Shown one piece after another: positions 63,397 through 64,000 of a stretch of 64,000 nt of DNA. How positions within the stretch are numbered: position 1 is the first letter of the stretch; each line of letters opens with the position of its first letter. The position numbers and the translations under genes are program-made. The notes beneath the pieces are model-generated. The model saw only the letters and a program-made list of their open reading frames with translations. It was not told where the DNA came from and did not search any database. The DNA is from an uncultured Candidatus Melainabacteria bacterium (GTDB lineage: Bacteria; Cyanobacteriota; Vampirovibrionia; Gastranaerophilales; Gastranaerophilaceae): assembly GCA_934718135.1 (NCBI GenBank), contig CAKUZW010000006.1, positions 49,169-113,168 on the forward strand, written 5' to 3'.

Positions 63397-63807
63397 ATGT
63401 GTATGTATAAAATTATTTTAGCAATACTTATACTTGGATTTACGACAACAAATGCATTTGCAGCATCTGTTTATTATAACGGTTCAGGTTTTCCTAATTC
63501 ATATATGAATAACGGATTTTTCCCGCCAAACCGCTACCAAAGACCTTACGGACCACCTCCCCCACCACCAAGATATTACAACTACAACAGATATCCGAGA
63601 TACTACGCATACAACAACTGTCCATACTATAATGATTACGGATACAGATGCAGACCATTGCGACCACGCAACGCGTATTACACAAAAACGACAACAAAAG
63701 CAATACCAATTTCAAGATTTGACAAAAACTTCCAAACAACATCAACCAACAAAATCGTAACTTGTAACGGGATTACATATTACGGCAAAACCAGTGCTTG
63801 TCAATAA
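63397..63807 (+). CDS. Small secreted protein with C-terminal SRFDK motif, paralogue 2
   Basis: 136 residues from ATG 63397. The site GAGGGA is only about two bases before 63397 and eight before ATG 63403, so the latter may be the real start. Signal peptide YKIILAILILGFTTTNAFA|ASV. The mature part is Tyr/Pro/Asn/Arg-rich (a run of seven prolines broken once, RYYNYNRYPRYYAYNNCPYY), then IPISRFDK...TSTNKIVTCNGITYYGK. It shares the SRFDK...NGxTYY C-terminus with the previous gene. Function unknown; probably a surface or matrix protein. Confidence 0.7.
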   Translation: MCMYKIILAILILGFTTTNAFAASVYYNGSGFPNSYMNNGFFPPNRYQRPYGPPPPPPRYYNYNRYPRYYAYNNCPYYNDYGYRCRPLRPRNAYYTKTTTKAIPISRFDKNFQTTSTNKIVTCNGITYYGKTSACQ

Positions 63808-63838
63808 TCCAAGACTGTTTCAGAATCTTTTTCTTCAT

Positions 63839-64000
63839 GTCATTGCGAACGGGTTTTGAAAAATTGTTTTTCAGATTAGGCAATAGTCTCCAGTGTTGCA
63901 ATCCCAATCAAGTTTTGCTATTGCCTAATTTGTTAGGGATTACTACGTCACTTCGTACTAACTTTTAACCTTTTTGTTCAACATTGTGACTCGTAATGAC
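63839..64000 (-). repeat. 162-bp MITE-like repeat, complete inverted copy
   Basis: Reverse orientation of the copy at 5103-5264, with equal length (162 bp) and the same ends (GTCATT...AATGAC). An internal inverted repeat ATTAGGCAATAG/CTATTGCCTAAT is intact here, so the element can fold into a long hairpin. It ends exactly at the window edge. Confidence 0.8.

Overview
ORGANISM. The window is AT-rich, densely coded bacterial chromosome. Three features point to a non-photosynthetic relative of Cyanobacteria (Vampirovibrionia/Melainabacteria, probably Gastranaerophilales-like). First, the RNA polymerase beta-prime subunit is split into rpoC1 and rpoC2 downstream of rpoB, and rpoC2 has a trigger-loop insertion of more than 600 residues, as in Cyanobacteria. 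Second, there is a protein resembling the cyanobacterial iron-sulfur protein LdpA. Third, there is a prepilin with the FTLAEVLITLGIIGVVAAMTIP-type N-terminus that I associate with this group. No photosynthesis gene is visible. The species is an inference.

LAYOUT. 0-4.4 kb: dapL (cut by the left edge), a hicBA toxin-antitoxin pair whose toxin has a nonsense codon, a uridine-kinase-like gene, panE and an HD-GYP-like gene. 4.4-6.5 kb: a small XRE regulator facing three copies of a 12-mer, then a mosaic of dispersed repeats in front of a prepilin gene. 6.5-12 kb: pckA, small membrane and regulatory genes, deoB, a ferredoxin and a histidine kinase. 12-16.2 kb: a tight kdsC-TPR-lysC-TPR operon. 16.3-23.9 kb: a lineage-specific protein, sbcDC, a TPR/glycosyltransferase-like gene, a beta-carbonic anhydrase and a thioredoxin-like gene. 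24-29.4 kb: an HExxH protein, a DUF2971 protein, a primary-type sigma factor, rlmB and nadA. 29.5-34 kb: a fused PilM/PilN-like protein plus a PilO-like protein (type IV pilus assembly), a radical SAM protein, a DRE-TIM lyase and a lone receiver domain. 34-46 kb: aroC, glmU, a phosphopantetheinyl transferase, the LdpA-like gene, a penicillin-binding serine hydrolase, a MerR-like gene with recA, rpmB and a CorC/HlyC protein, interspersed with lineage-specific proteins. 49.6-58.6 kb: rpoB-rpoC1-rpoC2. Both flanks of this operon (47-49.5 and 58.9-61.7 kb) are repeat-rich. 61.7-64 kb: a PgeF-type enzyme, a DUF1653 protein and two small secreted proteins, ending in a complete 162-bp repeat.

MOST UNUSUAL SIGNAL. 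Four unrelated single genes flanking the rpo operon each carry, upstream and in the same orientation, one conserved module of about 70-90 bp. It has a TATAAT/TATACT -10 box, a conserved spacer, and a run of ATGAT pentamers starting exactly 7 nt after the -10 box, where the RNA would begin. The pentamers number 4, 4, 4 and 2. Each of the four genes also lacks co-transcribed neighbours, and three end in clear terminators. This looks like a dispersed regulon with a repeat-encoded RNA 5' end. Other recurring signals are a short N-terminal aliphatic-x-F motif in several otherwise unrelated lineage-specific proteins, a 162-bp MITE-like repeat with inverted ends, and polypurine tracts near repeats and terminators.

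HOW THE GENES FIT TOGETHER. dapL and lysC belong to diaminopimelate/lysine synthesis; glmU, a PBP-like hydrolase and kdsC to the envelope; aroC, panE and nadA to aromatic and cofactor synthesis; and PilMN, PilO and the prepilin to a type IV pilus or pseudopilus. No tRNA, rRNA, CRISPR array, prophage or insertion-sequence transposase was found.
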